A DNA stretch of 64,000 nucleotides from Coemansia sp. RSA 487. Lineage: Eukaryota > Kickxellomycota > Kickxellomycetes > Kickxellales > Kickxellaceae. The translations under genes were made by a program, and so were the position numbers. Positions 51,720 to 62,928 of the stretch are shown in pieces. The notes beneath the pieces were generated by a model that worked only from the letters and a program-made list of their open reading frames with translations, did not search any database and was not told the DNA's origin. How positions within the stretch are numbered: the stretch's first letter is position 1; the number at the start of each line of letters is the position of its first letter. The stretch spans positions 186,001 through 250,000 of the forward strand of contig JANBRJ010000001.1 of the NCBI GenBank assembly GCA_027577595.1. Direction: 5' to 3'.

Positions 51720-54695
51720 ATGGTTTCCTTGCGTTATCTAGATGGCGTCAAGCTGTTTAGCACCAGCCATATCGCACGGAAGGCATGGCCACAAACATCA
51801 CCCACACATGGCATGTCGGCGCTTTTGCAAAGCCGTCGATGGAAGGAAGTGCCACCTATGCCAAGACAGCCGGTTCCTACCATTGATCTGGAGAGTCTTA
51901 TGAAAGCCGGTACCAGCGCGCGTATCCACAATCCACTTCTTGATCTGCAGAATAAAGAGAGTGTGGTAGAAATGTCCCGCAGAGATGCGGAGGCTAAGGA
52001 GATAGATAATATTTTGTCAAAGCACGGTAATACGTTTCCACTGTCTCCCATTGACCATTACAGCGTCGAAAGAAAAAAGTTTTTGAGTCTGCACCATGGC
52101 ATTGACAAAACTCCTACGCGAGTTTTCCATGGAGTTGAAGATCCAGGAGAGACCCTTAACCTGAAGCCTGCATTTGGCGATGTCGCAGTGTTTCGGAAGA
52201 GTATACATACTGGTATCGTACAAAAACGCGAGAGTCGGATCTTCCCTAACGAGTTTTTGTTCGCGAAGCCAAAGAACACATACGAATACTACTTAAAACA
52301 TCTCACTCTCTATGTACATGCGTTACACATGCTTCGGGAAACCGACAAAAGAACGTTCACATCGTACTTGGATGACTTTTTCTTGATTATCAAGGCGATT
52401 CGCCAACGGCCAGCATTCCATGCGAAGCTAGTTGGCATGTTCGAGTACAAAAAGCTTGTGCTATGCTATCTTTTGTTCGACAGACAACATCACCTTGCGT
52501 TGATGCTAGCGATAAATGTATTCCCCAACGTAGTGCCTGATATGCTGGACCGATGGCTTGTGACTGGAGTTATGGAGCTCTACACATTCCAAGAGGTGAA
52601 TACGGCAAATCTTAAGATCCTGGAAAGTTATAGACAGGCAGTCCAGGAGTACAGCCACAATAGGGAAAAACTCGAGCGCATGTCAAAGGTCAAGAAAAGA
52701 AGAGAAAACCTGGTTCCGGGACCAATAGCCATGAAGGAAATCCGCATCGAGGCTCTTGTAAGTACGATAATCGAGTACTACCAGAGCGACAAGAACATAG
52801 TCATGAGCGCCTGGGAACTAACGCAGCTGATCAGACTGGCCAAAAGGCGGCTCAAGTCGCATGGATTGATGATACTCATTCCGCTAGTACTAAAGTATTT
52901 TTACCAGTACGATGCAAAGATGTATTCGGCAGAGAACAAAACCATGTTCTTTTACGACTGGTGGATATGGAAGTACAAGATCGAAGGCTTTCAGATGGCG
53001 ATGTATTACATAAAGTCATTTGTCGATATTGGAGAGTACGAAAAGGCGCAGTCTATCGCGGAGACTATCAAAAGCATGCCACCCAAACCGATTAAGGGGT
53101 TGACAGGCAGTTCAAGAGACATTGCCTGTGCACTTAAAGGATTGCTTGTCGATGAGCGGGGATTATCCGATCTGCTCCTCGTTGTTTTTGATGGGTTTGG
53201 TACAGTTCATATCAAAAAGAGCAACAAAGCTGATCAGGGGAAGCCAAAATACGCAAAGCTCAGGCTAATGCTTGCAGAACATGTAGTTAAATCGGCAAAG
53301 ACAAGAGATGACAAGAGCGCAGATGCAGCAACAGCAATGCTTGGCTCATTGACCTGTCGGATGCAATCGCTAACTGTAATGGCTATCATCCGCCGGCTGG
53401 ATGGTGTTAATGTGAGCCTTGCAATTGGATGGATAACGCGCAACTATTACGGATTCGACAAAGAGGCGCAGAAATCTGCGTTCGCTTGGCTGACTGAAAA
53501 CCTTGTGAAGAACAGGAATGGATGTGTCCACTTTATCCAGGACTATTCGTTCAAGGATCCTGTGACGGTTTCTCGGCTGGTGCATCTAATCTCGCGCCAA
53601 CTTGCTGGCAAAGAATCGGACAGAAAGTACATCCTTGACGCGGCCCAGAAACATATTTTGAGCACTGGAAATGCAAAGGCAATCGGCTCTCTTCTCATTA
53701 CTGCGTCTCAGGGGCCTGAAATGCCTGTTCTGTCGTCGTTTGGGCCGCAGTCGCCAACAGCATGTGCGCGGATGGTCACAAGGTTCATCAAGTCGATCAA
53801 ACAGACGCCTGATATGGACATTCCGGCGCTGGTCCCGTTCCTGTTCAAGGTGGCACAGCTGCTCAACTCTAGAAAGATGGAACAGATGCTGTGGAAGGAG
53901 GTGCTGCGGCATGGCATTGATGTTGACCAGCAGATACTGAAACTGTCTCTCGGAGTACGCCTTGGACAGGGCGACCGCAACAAAGACACACTTGAGCTAC
54001 TTTATCATGCGCTTTGCCTAAAGGCCAACTTTGAGGAAAGCGGCCAAACCGAACAGCCGCTGCTAACAAGTGGCGCAGACAGTAGTCACTTTGGTTCTGG
54101 TAGCCTTGCAGCGCTCTATATGACGATTCTAAATGGAGCCAATCATGCAGGAGCGTATGATGCAGTCGAACTACTTGCCAACTTCATGCTCAACAGCGGC
54201 GAACTGTCTAACCGGTCGTTTGGCTCTTTGGCGTCGATCTGGCTGGACTCAACAGGGTTTTCCAAGAGCTCATCCAGAGATGATGTCCAGCGAGTATGGA
54301 ATGCCCTTGGCTCCTATGTTGGACCAAAAGCGGCTGCCGCAAGCAATCGGGAGGAGTACTGTCTTAACCGCAACCATTACCACTCTGTGATCGAGGCACT
54401 TATTCGCCAGGGCGATGTGGAAGGAGCATGGAATATGATCCAGGTGGAGCTGCGCAAAGCACTGATTAAGCCTGACCTGAAGACATTTTACACGCTTACT
54501 TCTCCGCTTGCCAGCAACAGCCAGCTTTGGTCAATCGGCAAGACGATGGTGCAAAGATTCGCCATGCACTACCCAGAGATCGTAAAGGAGGCGCTCCAAG
54601 ACCGCTCCAACACACCCATTGTCCAGGCACTGCTGCGCATGTCACTGAAGGAGGCGGATGGGGCCACTTTGTCTAATACTGCCCATATAAAATAG
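51720..54695 (+). CDS. Mitochondrial helical-repeat (PPR-like) protein, 991 aa
   Basis: A single long frame. The first 40 or so residues (MVSLRYLDGVKLFSTSHIAR and onward) are Arg/Ser-rich, poor in acidic residues and amphipathic, as expected for a mitochondrial presequence. The rest is alpha-helical with repeated paired-helix segments, including C-terminal HYHSVIEALIRQGDVEGAWN and FYTLTSPLA segments that resemble pentatricopeptide repeats. The overall size and layout resemble fungal mitochondrial RNA-maturation or translation factors of the PPR class. The N-terminal half has conserved-looking blocks (KNTYEYYLKHLTLYVHALHM, MFFYDWWIWKYKIEGFQMA) that I cannot assign. An RNA-binding role in mitochondria is inferred. 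Confidence 0.7.
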   Translation: MVSLRYLDGVKLFSTSHIARKAWPQTSPTHGMSALLQSRRWKEVPPMPRQPVPTIDLESLMKAGTSARIHNPLLDLQNKESVVEMSRRDAEAKEIDNILSKHGNTFPLSPIDHYSVERKKFLSLHHGIDKTPTRVFHGVEDPGETLNLKPAFGDVAVFRKSIHTGIVQKRESRIFPNEFLFAKPKNTYEYYLKHLTLYVHALHMLRETDKRTFTSYLDDFFLIIKAIRQRPAFHAKLVGMFEYKKLVLCYLLFDRQHHLALMLAINVFPNVVPDMLDRWLVTGVMELYTFQEVNTANLKILESYRQAVQEYSHNREKLERMSKVKKRRENLVPGPIAMKEIRIEALVSTIIEYYQSDKNIVMSAWELTQLIRLAKRRLKSHGLMILIPLVLKYFYQYDAKMYSAENKTMFFYDWWIWKYKIEGFQMAMYYIKSFVDIGEYEKAQSIAETIKSMPPKPIKGLTGSSRDIACALKGLLVDERGLSDLLLVVFDGFGTVHIKKSNKADQGKPKYAKLRLMLAEHVVKSAKTRDDKSADAATAMLGSLTCRMQSLTVMAIIRRLDGVNVSLAIGWITRNYYGFDKEAQKSAFAWLTENLVKNRNGCVHFIQDYSFKDPVTVSRLVHLISRQLAGKESDRKYILDAAQKHILSTGNAKAIGSLLITASQGPEMPVLSSFGPQSPTACARMVTRFIKSIKQTPDMDIPALVPFLFKVAQLLNSRKMEQMLWKEVLRHGIDVDQQILKLSLGVRLGQGDRNKDTLELLYHALCLKANFEESGQTEQPLLTSGADSSHFGSGSLAALYMTILNGANHAGAYDAVELLANFMLNSGELSNRSFGSLASIWLDSTGFSKSSSRDDVQRVWNALGSYVGPKAAAASNREEYCLNRNHYHSVIEALIRQGDVEGAWNMIQVELRKALIKPDLKTFYTLTSPLASNSQLWSIGKTMVQRFAMHYPEIVKEALQDRSNTPIVQALLRMSLKEADGATLSNTAHIK

Positions 54696-55576
54696 GAAGC
54701 AGGCATGGCCTGGCGTTTAGACGATTGTAGCAAAAATCGCTTTTATACATAAATTGGTGCAATAAACATTCTCACTACCATCATCCAATTTCTGCACAAC
54801 AAATGCGCAATTTGCAAACAGACAAAAAGTATATGTTCCGACATTGCGGTTTGACACTTGCATGTTTTTTAGCGATTGATGCAAAAAGACATGCTAGCAA
54901 GTAGGATAGACCATTACTGCAAAGTCCATGTAAAGCTTGAAGGTTGTGTCTCCACGTCATGCCATCTCTATTTTTCATGTTCTGATGAAGGAGTGGACAA
55001 CCAACAAATGTCAGCAGGTAAGAAAATCTCAATTTGCTTGCTTTCTGTTTCCTTGCGCAAAGAAACGAAAATCATATTACGACCTGCATTTCAAGGAAGA
55101 ATAAAAAGTCGCACTGGACGTGAGATGGGGAAATACAAGCATGAGCATAATCGTTTATGTATTTTTTCTTCTTGAGATGCAGAACAGCATTCTACTGTAC
55201 GTACTGTCAAGCAGGAAAGCCAGCAAACAATGCAGACACACGTATTGCGCTGTTTCTTGACCACGCGTGGTAGTGTGTATGGGGAGATAAAATTAGAAGA
55301 TTAGCACGCATCTGTATCGAGACAAAACACGGAAAAAGAAAGAAACAAAAGTAACGAAAGATGAGTTAATGTGCAGTATTCATTTTCGTTTCCAAAATTT
55401 TGCCATTGCTACTTAAACAGTACACCCGCTGTATATAATCCCCAGCCCTTTCTCTACTCTCCTTGTTCAAAACAGCCTCGCTACATATACATCCCAGCCT
55501 TTTTCTTTTTTATTCTCTCCAATTATTATCTATTTTTATAAACAGCATTTACTCTTGTATTTACAACCTCCTGACG
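54696..55576. other. Intergenic region with TATA box
   Basis: AT-rich. A TATATAA box near 55431 and a pyrimidine-rich leader serve the methyltransferase gene starting at 55577. Nothing else seen. Confidence 0.45.
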
Positions 55577-57481
55577 ATGATGGCCGTATCTGTTGAAGGA
55601 TTGCCTGCACCCACCGCAAATATACAGACCGCGGTGGCCACCAGTAAGCCAGAATCACGCATTGAGCCCAGCAAAAGCACCATCAATGACCACAAGCAAG
55701 AGTGGACCGAGTTCTGGGAGCATCCGGACGCAGACGAGCATGGCCAGAAGGGGCCATCGGTTGCCTTGCGCGAGCTTCTCGAGGATCTCCGATGGCTGCT
55801 GCCCAAGGGCCGCTGTCTTGTCGCCGGGTGCGGCAACGGCCAGGACGCTGTGTATCTGGCCAAGCGAGGCATTACCTGCATTGCAATTGATTTCTGTGAC
55901 GCAGCAATAGCGCGGGCCCAGAAGGTAAGTTTTTGCATCACATTTTCTCGAGACACAAAGCATAGCGGAGTTGGATGTTTCTCGGATTTTCTGAACATCG
56001 ATTGAAGGCATTGCACGGAAGCAGGAAATGTGGGAGTGAGAAATCCACACCCCCCACTCAGCAAAAGCACATTGTTTTATGTGTTTTGCCTTTCCTCTCC
56101 TTTCTTTCTCATCTTCCTGTCTCGCTGTGAATGGGTGGTTCTTTGTGAATCCAATGCCTGCCTCCTGGCTGACACAAGAAGTTGTTGGAATGCCATCGTC
56201 TTTGTCTACTTTGGCTTGATTCAAGTAAAGAAAGTAGCATGTGCTGAGAAAAAGCAGCTAGTGAGAAGAGCATTGTCGCAGTATTTTGGCCAAGCACGGC
56301 ACAAGGCACGCAAAATGCACATATTCAACATACATGTCTCTCGGAGGGTCTCTTTTGTCCCCAAAAACAAGCCGAGGCATGCATCATCTTTCCCAATCGT
56401 GGCTGGTTGTATCGTAGAACGAAAGAGAGAACGGACGCACTGCTCTAACAGGAAGCATTGGAGCTTGCATTGTTTTGTCTGCCATCCTTCTTTCCATGCG
56501 TGTTTGATTTTCTATTGTTCCGAATGGTACTAAAGCTATATGGAATTTTTGCATTCTAAGTAGTTGCTTGAGTCGTGCGACGATTTGTCAGCGGGAAAGC
56601 TCACGCTGGCTGTGCAGGACTTTTTCACGCTCAGCCCGCCGGTTCGCTTTACCACTGCCTATGAGTACGGGTAAGTTTGATGCGAGTAATATAAAAGCCA
56701 CATTGTTTTTTTGCCGATCCAGTCGTGGGTGTGTTGCTGTTAGTCTTTATTTTTAGCAAACTTTTCCTGCCATGGCTCCAAAAATGCGCATGCAGAAGAG
56801 ACATACAGCACAGCAGTCTGCAACACATTCTAAAATTGTCTCTCTCACACTCACGCTTGTTGGATATGATATGCCCTGCTAATTTGCTCAGCTCATGCAT
56901 TGCTGAAACGCACCATTTCTTGCGTAACGTCACTTGTGCTTGCATCCTCCATTGCCTTCCAAAGCACTGTCCACCAGAAGGGGAAAGGTCCCTAAGTGAT
57001 ACATAAATAAAAACATCCTCGTGTTGGACAGAATGACACAATCAACCAAGTCGATCGAGAGGGTGTATCTATTCTGCACCAGACATGTAGCAGAGTCTAC
57101 AGAAATGGCAGAAGCTTTTCAGTAAGGCATCTCACAACTTTATTCTCCTACAACAGTCTCCTAAATGCCATCAAAATACCTCCTGTACAATAATAAATAA
57201 CACATGCGTTGGTTATCTGTAGGCTATTTTCGGCGATTCATCCGTCACAGCGTCAGCGGTGGGCCGCGACCTATGCGCGGTTAATTGTTCCGCAGGGCAC
57301 GTTGATTGTTCTGCTCTGCCCTCTTATCCACCGCGGCCGTGCGCCGCCATATCGAGTGTCAATGATCGAGTGCGAAAGGTATCTAAAGAACTACTTTGTT
57401 CTCGTGCGTGTGGATCCAAACTGCAAATGCATCGACGGCGACGAGGGCAACGAACTAATGTCCGTCTGGAGAAGACTATGA
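55577..57481 (+). CDS. TPMT-type thiol methyltransferase 1, three exons
   Basis: Exons 55577-55924, 56564-56670 and 57223-57481 join in phase across introns of 639 and 552 bp (both GTAAGT donors) to give 237 residues. The TPMT/thiol methyltransferase fold is shown by EWTEFWEHP near residue 42, the SAM-binding loop VAGCGNGQDAVYLAKRG near 82, AIDFCDAAI, QDFF, FSAIHPSQRQRWA and the C-terminal GNELMSVWRRL. These enzymes transfer a methyl group from S-adenosylmethionine to thiols or halide/thiocyanate ions. The substrate cannot be told from sequence. The next gene is a shorter, intronless paralogue in the same orientation. The N-terminus has two adjacent ATGs (55577 and 55580). Confidence 0.85.
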
Positions 57482-57740
57482 GGCATTTATTTATCTTTTT
57501 TTTCGAAACCCTAATGTCCGACAATTTCTACATTAGTAATCAATTGCCCGATTTCCAATCAAGGCTCCCCAGAACTCTTGTACAATCCCTATTCAGCTGC
57601 AACAGTACGTGGGAAAGAGGGGCGCCCATCTAGTGAATAACAACCAACAGCTCCTTTACCAACTGTCTTCCATATCGTTCCTTTTCTCCTCTTTACTTTT
57701 AGCACCTCTTTTTGAATATTAAGACGACTGCAAACGAACA

Positions 57741-58385
57741 ATGGCCTACAAAAGAACAGCAACCGTGGCTCCAGACGAATACAACAAGATCTGGTTCAAT
57801 TGCTGGAACGAGAGCAGGACCATGTGGGACCAGGGCGACATATCCCCTGCGCTGCGTGAATTGATTCAGGAGAAGAAATGGGAGCTTCCGAGTGGCAAAG
57901 GCATTGTTCCTGGCTGTGGCCGTGGCTACGACGCAATGTTCCTGGCATCGCCCTCGCTGCACATGGTCGGTATCGACATCAGTCAAATAGCTGCAGACAC
58001 CGCCAACAAGCTGCGCGACGAAAAAGGGCTTCCCAGCAGCCTTGTCGACTTTAAGGTCATGGATTTTTTCAACTTTGAGGTGGCCGAAAAGTACCAGGTA
58101 GCGTACGACTACACGTTTTTCTGCGCGCTCCACCCATCGATGCGCAAGAGCTGGGGCGACCGGTACGCGGAGATCATGGCTCCTGGCGGCCACTTGATTG
58201 CGCTCATGTATCCATTGTGGAAGGAGGAAAAGGACAGGGACGTTGGTCCTCCGTTCCTCCTCTCCGAAGACGATTACCACCAGATACTGGATGACAACTT
58301 TGAGCTTATCCACATCGATCCACATTGCAAGACACACGAAACACGTGCTGGCCATGAGCTCATAACTGTTTGGCGCCGCAAGTAG
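57741..58385 (+). CDS. TPMT-type thiol methyltransferase 2, intronless
   Basis: A 214-residue single-exon paralogue of the preceding gene, 260 bases downstream. Motifs are EYNKIWFNCWNE, the SAM loop VPGCGRGYDAMFLA near residues 56-69, VGIDIS, VMDFFNFEV, DYTFFCALHPSMRKSWGDRY and the C-terminal AGHELITVWRR. It is complete for the TPMT family and closer to the family norm than its neighbour, which carries an N-terminal extension. Same-strand placement indicates tandem duplication or two long-separated paralogues kept together. The missing introns could reflect intron loss, or gain in the neighbour. Likely a cytosolic detoxification or halide/thiol methylating enzyme; substrate unknown. Confidence 0.9.
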   Translation: MAYKRTATVAPDEYNKIWFNCWNESRTMWDQGDISPALRELIQEKKWELPSGKGIVPGCGRGYDAMFLASPSLHMVGIDISQIAADTANKLRDEKGLPSSLVDFKVMDFFNFEVAEKYQVAYDYTFFCALHPSMRKSWGDRYAEIMAPGGHLIALMYPLWKEEKDRDVGPPFLLSEDDYHQILDDNFELIHIDPHCKTHETRAGHELITVWRRK

Positions 58386-58540
58386 CCGAAATATAGAGCC
58401 AAATTGCCTATTTGAAATGCCAGGTAGTCGCTCTATTTATAGTTTACTATATTATGTTTCAGTGTTTTAAACAGCACTATAGAACATACACTCCTAAAGC
58501 TCAGAGCTAATAGTATATAGTCTCTTCCTTTGTTTATGTG

Positions 58541-59446
58541 TTAGCGGATGCTTTGTCTCAAGCCTGGAGGCGTGAGTATGTTGACATTTAGCTGCGGCTT
58601 TTTCGCCCTGCTATTGCTATCGTTCTTGTTGCTGTTGCTCCAAAGCACCTGGGACTTTTTTGCATGGACAATGTGATCTTTACTGGCGTTTCTCGTCGTA
58701 TATGATGGCAACTTTCCCGAGTTTCTTGTGTTCCTTCCTGACGGCACGAAAGCTGGAGGCGGCAAACTCAAGCGCATAAGCGCAGTTTGGTAGCTTCTAT
58801 TCTGCGAGTGCTCCATAACAGTAGGATTCGCCGATTGCTGTCTCGTTGACAGAGTCATATCGTCCAGCAGCAACGAAATTCTCTTGACATCGGAACTGCG
58901 CGGGAAAACGACATTGGGGTTGCTCCCACTTCGACCGTTGTTGTGTACAAGCGCTGGGCACTTTGGGGACACCATACGTACGCTCTTTGGCGTAGCAAGC
59001 TCGTCACTTCTTCTGTCGACAATTGGTGCTTGCCGTTCGTTGTCTACTTGGTTCCGATTGCGATTACCATGGCTTGGTACGTGAGAAGGCATCCTAAAGT
59101 CAGGAACCTGCCTAGATATTTGGTGTTTCTTCTCCTTCAGCGGAGTAGCTGTCACTGTGCAGGTGCTGTTGGTGTTTATATACTTGTTGCGCACAAATTG
59201 CTTCCTAGCAGGATCAAAGTTCTCCTTCTCAGCACGGATCTGTGAGTTTGGGGACAGCTTGAAGTCATTGTTTGCACTCAGTTCTCTGAGCACCGCACAG
59301 CCTGCCGTATCAGACTGCGATGCCCGCAATCGAGCATACCTGGGCTTTGGCACAGACGCGACGGTAGAGGTCAAAGGCTGTGCATCAGCGTACACCCTAA
59401 AAGGTGCCCTTGTTTGTGGTCTCTGTTGGCTGCTGCGATACAACAT
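58541..59446 (-). CDS. Unknown basic protein with KEN box (301 aa)
   Basis: Single-exon minus-strand gene from ATG 59446. The protein is basic, Ser/Asn/Arg-rich and mostly disordered. It contains a KEN box (AEKENFDP), RxxL-type sequences (KRISLLLDD, MRLSLPPP) that could be destruction boxes, CDK-like sites (ATPKSV, VSPKCP) and a C-terminal block KKPQLNVNILTPPGLRQ. This set is typical of cell-cycle proteins degraded by the APC/C, such as securins, shugoshins or spindle regulators, but I see no domain that decides between them. The upstream in-frame extension to 59548 reads as hydrophobic leader and was excluded. Confidence 0.6.
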   Translation of the reverse strand: MLYRSSQQRPQTRAPFRVYADAQPLTSTVASVPKPRYARLRASQSDTAGCAVLRELSANNDFKLSPNSQIRAEKENFDPARKQFVRNKYINTNSTCTVTATPLKEKKHQISRQVPDFRMPSHVPSHGNRNRNQVDNERQAPIVDRRSDELATPKSVRMVSPKCPALVHNNGRSGSNPNVVFPRSSDVKRISLLLDDMTLSTRQQSANPTVMEHSQNRSYQTALMRLSLPPPAFVPSGRNTRNSGKLPSYTTRNASKDHIVHAKKSQVLWSNSNKNDSNSRAKKPQLNVNILTPPGLRQSIR

Positions 59447-59734
59447 TATTATACAAAAAAATGTACAAGTAAACAAAGTGTGTTGAAAGAAAAACAAAAG
59501 TAAATACAAGAGATTCAAGTCAACAAGGACTTGCTTTCCAGGGTACACTATTGCTTCAACTGATAAAGAGCGGCATAGGTTGAATAAAGAGATTGTTTAC
59601 AATCTTGCGCGAGCAAATCAAGCAAAAAAATAAATAAACAAATAAACAATGAAAAACATTTGATCCCTAACCCCAACGCAAACAAAGATTATATACACAA
59701 GTGTTTTACTCTTCACGCACCGATTATTCGCGCT
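59447..59734. other. Intergenic spacer
   Basis: A-rich spacer upstream of the KEN-box gene and downstream of the F-box gene. Nothing recognised. Confidence 0.45.
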
Positions 59735-61006
59735 CTAGTCGAGAATAGTGGTAGAATTCAGCTTTAGCACAGCAGTCGCTGGAATGCCAGAAAAGTTGTC
59801 TCTTGTGCACTTGGCACGAATACGCAGGTACTTCAAATACGGCCATGTTTGCTGGCCGAATGTCCTTTGCACAGCCGCAACAGAGAACTTTTGAACATCC
59901 ATCATGTCAAGCACCTGCAGGCTTTCCAGGACGAACGGGTTGAGCGAAAGCAAAAAGTTGTCGTCTAGGCGCAAGCAACTCCACATTTGCAGTACACGCA
60001 GTTTCGTGCATTTGGTGACAAGCTCGGACATCGCCGCAGAGCTCACCGGACATCCGCCAACGTTGAGACTGACAAGCGAGTTCGACAGGTTGTTGATTAT
60101 TGCATGGATCGTTACGTCCGTCGCGTTCGTTGCCCGTATACGAAGCTCCCGCAAGCGCGGACAGTTCTCGACCACAGGCAGCAGATCGTTGTCACTTAGC
60201 TCCACACGATTCGTGACATCAAGGTTCTTTAACATGTGGAGCTGCTCCGAGACGAGCTGCAATGGCTGTGTGTCCCACATGATAAAGTCGCTCAACTCCA
60301 AGCGCTCCAGACGTGGATACGCCTGAAATAGACGCACAAGGATCCCTAGGCGGCGGCTGTGGCTCGAGATGCCCGTCGGATTCTTCACCACCGCTTCAAG
60401 CACGCCGATACAGTATCTCTCCATAAACTGGTGCAGTCTTGTTACAGTGCCTTCGGAAATCTCATGGTGCTGGTAGGAATGCGATGTGCTAGAATGTTGA
60501 TTAGACTGGCTTCCGATGCGCGAGGATGTGGACCCGTTTCCGATCCCTGCTGCTCCGAACCCCGTGGGTCCTATTCCCCAGCTGCTTCCAGAAGCCGACT
60601 GAGACATTGATTCGCTTATTACGTTTCCGGGTCCTGGCGTCCCAGGGATCGGAACTGCGTATACCGGCGGCAACATTGGCGAAGGTAGCGTCGACACGCT
60701 GGCCCGCGACAAGCGCCTTCCCGTTCCGCCGCCGCCGCCACCGCCGCTGGTGCTTGGAGTTGCCGAAAGCGAGAAATCCAGCTGCGGTGTGGTGCTGCTT
60801 GAGCCTGGTCGCTGTCGCGATGTTGACGCCAAAGACAGAGGAGATGCTGGTGGGATGTGGCTTGTTGAGCTCTGAGGCTGTTGCTGCGGAGACGATGCGC
60901 CACTGGCAAAGCCGCTATGTATTGTGCCTGGGACAGGTGCTGTGGTTGCGGACGAAACAATTGCGCTGCTGTTTTCTGCAGATCCCTCTGAACCATTGCG
61001 ACCGCC

Positions 61007-61037
<31 letters not shown>

Positions 61038-61780
61038 CCGTGCGATGCAAGTAACCCAGAGCGCGAGATTGGCCGAGAGAGAGACCAGCTCCTGGAATTT
61101 GACGTGCTTACGCGTCTTGAGGACCTGCCTCCGCCAACCTGCGACTCAAGGATCGGTGGTGTAATTATTACCTTGCGTACAAAGTGTCCAAAGTGGCTGA
61201 GTGCGGGCTTCATTGCGGCTAACCGCCGCTTGTCCAGCGGGAATGTCATTGTGCGCCAAAGCAACGGATTTCCCGCTGTCCGCCACTGCCGCGACACCAG
61301 CACCGCCGACTTTAGATCGTCCACAGCCAGATAGGAGAATATTTGGCGCCAGAGCTCGGTGGGAAGATGCTGGAACGACGACATTGTCGAGGAGAACGAG
61401 GATATCGAGACCGATCGCTTCATCTGATAGGACGACAGCGACTCTGTTTCTGTCGCCGCCATGGAGTCGAGCATCGACGACGTTGACGCATAGGAGGCTG
61501 CAATTGACGAGACATTGGACGGCGGCGGGTAATGGTAGAGGTTGGCGCCGCTGAATATTCCCATTCCATAGCCGCCAGAGTAGCTGGGTGGCCGTGTTCC
61601 GCTGTTACTGCCACGACCTATAGATCCACTTGCGGTGCTGCTACGACGGCGCCACGCGGGTATGTCTACGGACGACAGCGGCGTATAGAGCAGACATGTT
61701 GGCGCGTGCTCGTCGTGATTGTTCGAAATTGCCGAACAGGTGCAGTACTCATCCTCCTCCTCTGCTGTCTGGTGTTCCAT
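59735..61780 (-). CDS. F-box/leucine-rich repeat protein (681 aa)
   Basis: Single-exon gene. A disordered N-terminal region is followed by an F-box at about residues 137-178 (HLPTELWRQIFSYLAVDDLK, then VSRQWRTAGNPLLWRTM). Next comes a long Ser/Gln/Gly-rich low-complexity region (polyQ near 250, polyG near 350). Leucine-rich repeats run from about 480 to 660 (RLERLELSDF, LKNLDVTNRVELSDNDL, CPRLRELRIRA, SLVSLNVGGCPVS, KLRVLQMWSCLRLD). F-box proteins bind Skp1 and present substrates, usually through the LRRs, to SCF ubiquitin ligases. The substrate is unknown. The gene is divergent from proteasome gene PRE3, sharing a 509-base promoter region. Confidence 0.9.
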
Positions 61781-62047
61781 ATCCGTGTGTTTGGAGAATG
61801 CAAAAACAAGCGTTGGAACGTGTGTGTATGTGTATATGAATTTAGGTACCCGTCACGCCGTAAAGAAATAAAGTACAGGAAGTGAAAGCAGATTAGCAAG
61901 GAAAGCAGCAGAGTGCATAGGTTTAAAAATAAATACAAAGCTCAAAGCGGAGACAGAAACCTAATGAAAGAGCTGGGATGAAGCATCTAGCCTAAAAAAA
62001 GACGGCATTTGGCAAACACGCATCCGATCGTAATTACACGTGACTCT

Positions 62048-62067
62048 TGATCAAGGCAGCTTGATCA
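62048..62067. promoter_or_regulatory. Palindromic element in the F-box/PRE3 promoter
   Basis: TGATCAAG and CTTGATCA form a perfect 8-bp inverted repeat with a 4-base spacer, central in the divergent promoter. It may be a dimeric transcription-factor site; no known factor is assigned. Confidence 0.4.
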
Positions 62068-62289
62068 TAGGTGGTTACGCAACAGCTCTGCCATTTGGGG
62101 GGAAGAACTTACGTATGCAGCAAAAGTAAATGCGATGCAATTCTCCTGCCATCTCTTTATTTTCACTTTATTCTGTTTCATTTTAAACCACATTGTGAGC
62201 TTTATTTGTCACTTGCTAGCTGCATTAGTCTTATCAACTTGCCCGCTGCCTTCCTTATCATTTATAAATCCAGCGATCTTTAAATTGAA

Positions 62290-62928
62290 ATGACGCAGCT
62301 CAAACCAGGAGAGGTCAGCTTGGGAACCACCATTATGGCGGTGCAATTCAATGGCGGAGTTGTGATAGGTGCCGATTCGCGTACAACGACAGGATCATAC
62401 ATCGCCAACCGCGTCACAGACAAGCTTACAAAGGTGCATGACCGGATCTACTGCTGCCGCTCTGGATCTGCTGCAGACACACAGGCGGTCGCGGACGTAG
62501 TTGCGTACCACCTTGAACTGTACACTGCCCAGCATGGCGAGGAGCCTACTGTCAAGGTAGCTGCGTCGCTGTTCCAGCAGATTTGCTACCAGAACAAAAA
62601 CAACCTGTCGGCTGGAATCATCGTTGCCGGTTGGGACAAGGTCGATGGCACCTCGGTGTATGAAATTCCTCTTGGTGGTTCTATACATAAGCAGAACTTT
62701 GCGCTGGGCGGTTCAGGATCGGTGTACATCTACGGATACTGTGACAAGACCTTCCGTCCAAACATGACCAAAGAGGAGTGTGTCGAGTTTGTAAGGAGCT
62801 CGGTGTCGCTGGCAATGACGAGAGACGGCTCCTCGGGCGGTGTTATTCGCCTGGCAGTGATCACTGAGGATAATGTGGAAAGAATCTTTGTTCCTGGCAA
62901 CCAGCTGCCTCCACAGTACCTTGGCTAA
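62290..62928 (+). CDS. PRE3: 20S proteasome subunit beta1 (caspase-like)
   Basis: A 212-residue intronless beta1 subunit. The short propeptide (residues 1-12, ending VSLG) is removed so that T13 of GTTIMAV becomes the catalytic Thr1. The mature numbering keeps Asp17 (GADSR) and Lys33 (TDKLTK), and Arg45 (YCCRSG) marks the caspase-like, acidic-residue-cleaving site of beta1 in contrast to beta2 and beta5. The C-terminus [12 protein letters not shown] is typical of Pre3/PSMB6. It works in the core particle that degrades ubiquitinated proteins in cytosol and nucleus. No PACE-type (GGTGGCAAA) proteasome promoter element was seen upstream. Confidence 0.97.
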   Translation: MTQLKPGEVSLGTTIMAVQFNGGVVIGADSRTTTGSYIANRVTDKLTKVHDRIYCCRSGSAADTQAVADVVAYHLELYTAQHGEEPTVKVAASLFQQICYQNKNNLSAGIIVAGWDKVDGTSVYEIPLGGSIHKQNFALGGSGSVYIYGYCDKTFRPNMTKEECVEFVRSSVSLAMTRDGSSGGVIRLAVITEDNVERIFVPGNQLPPQYLG

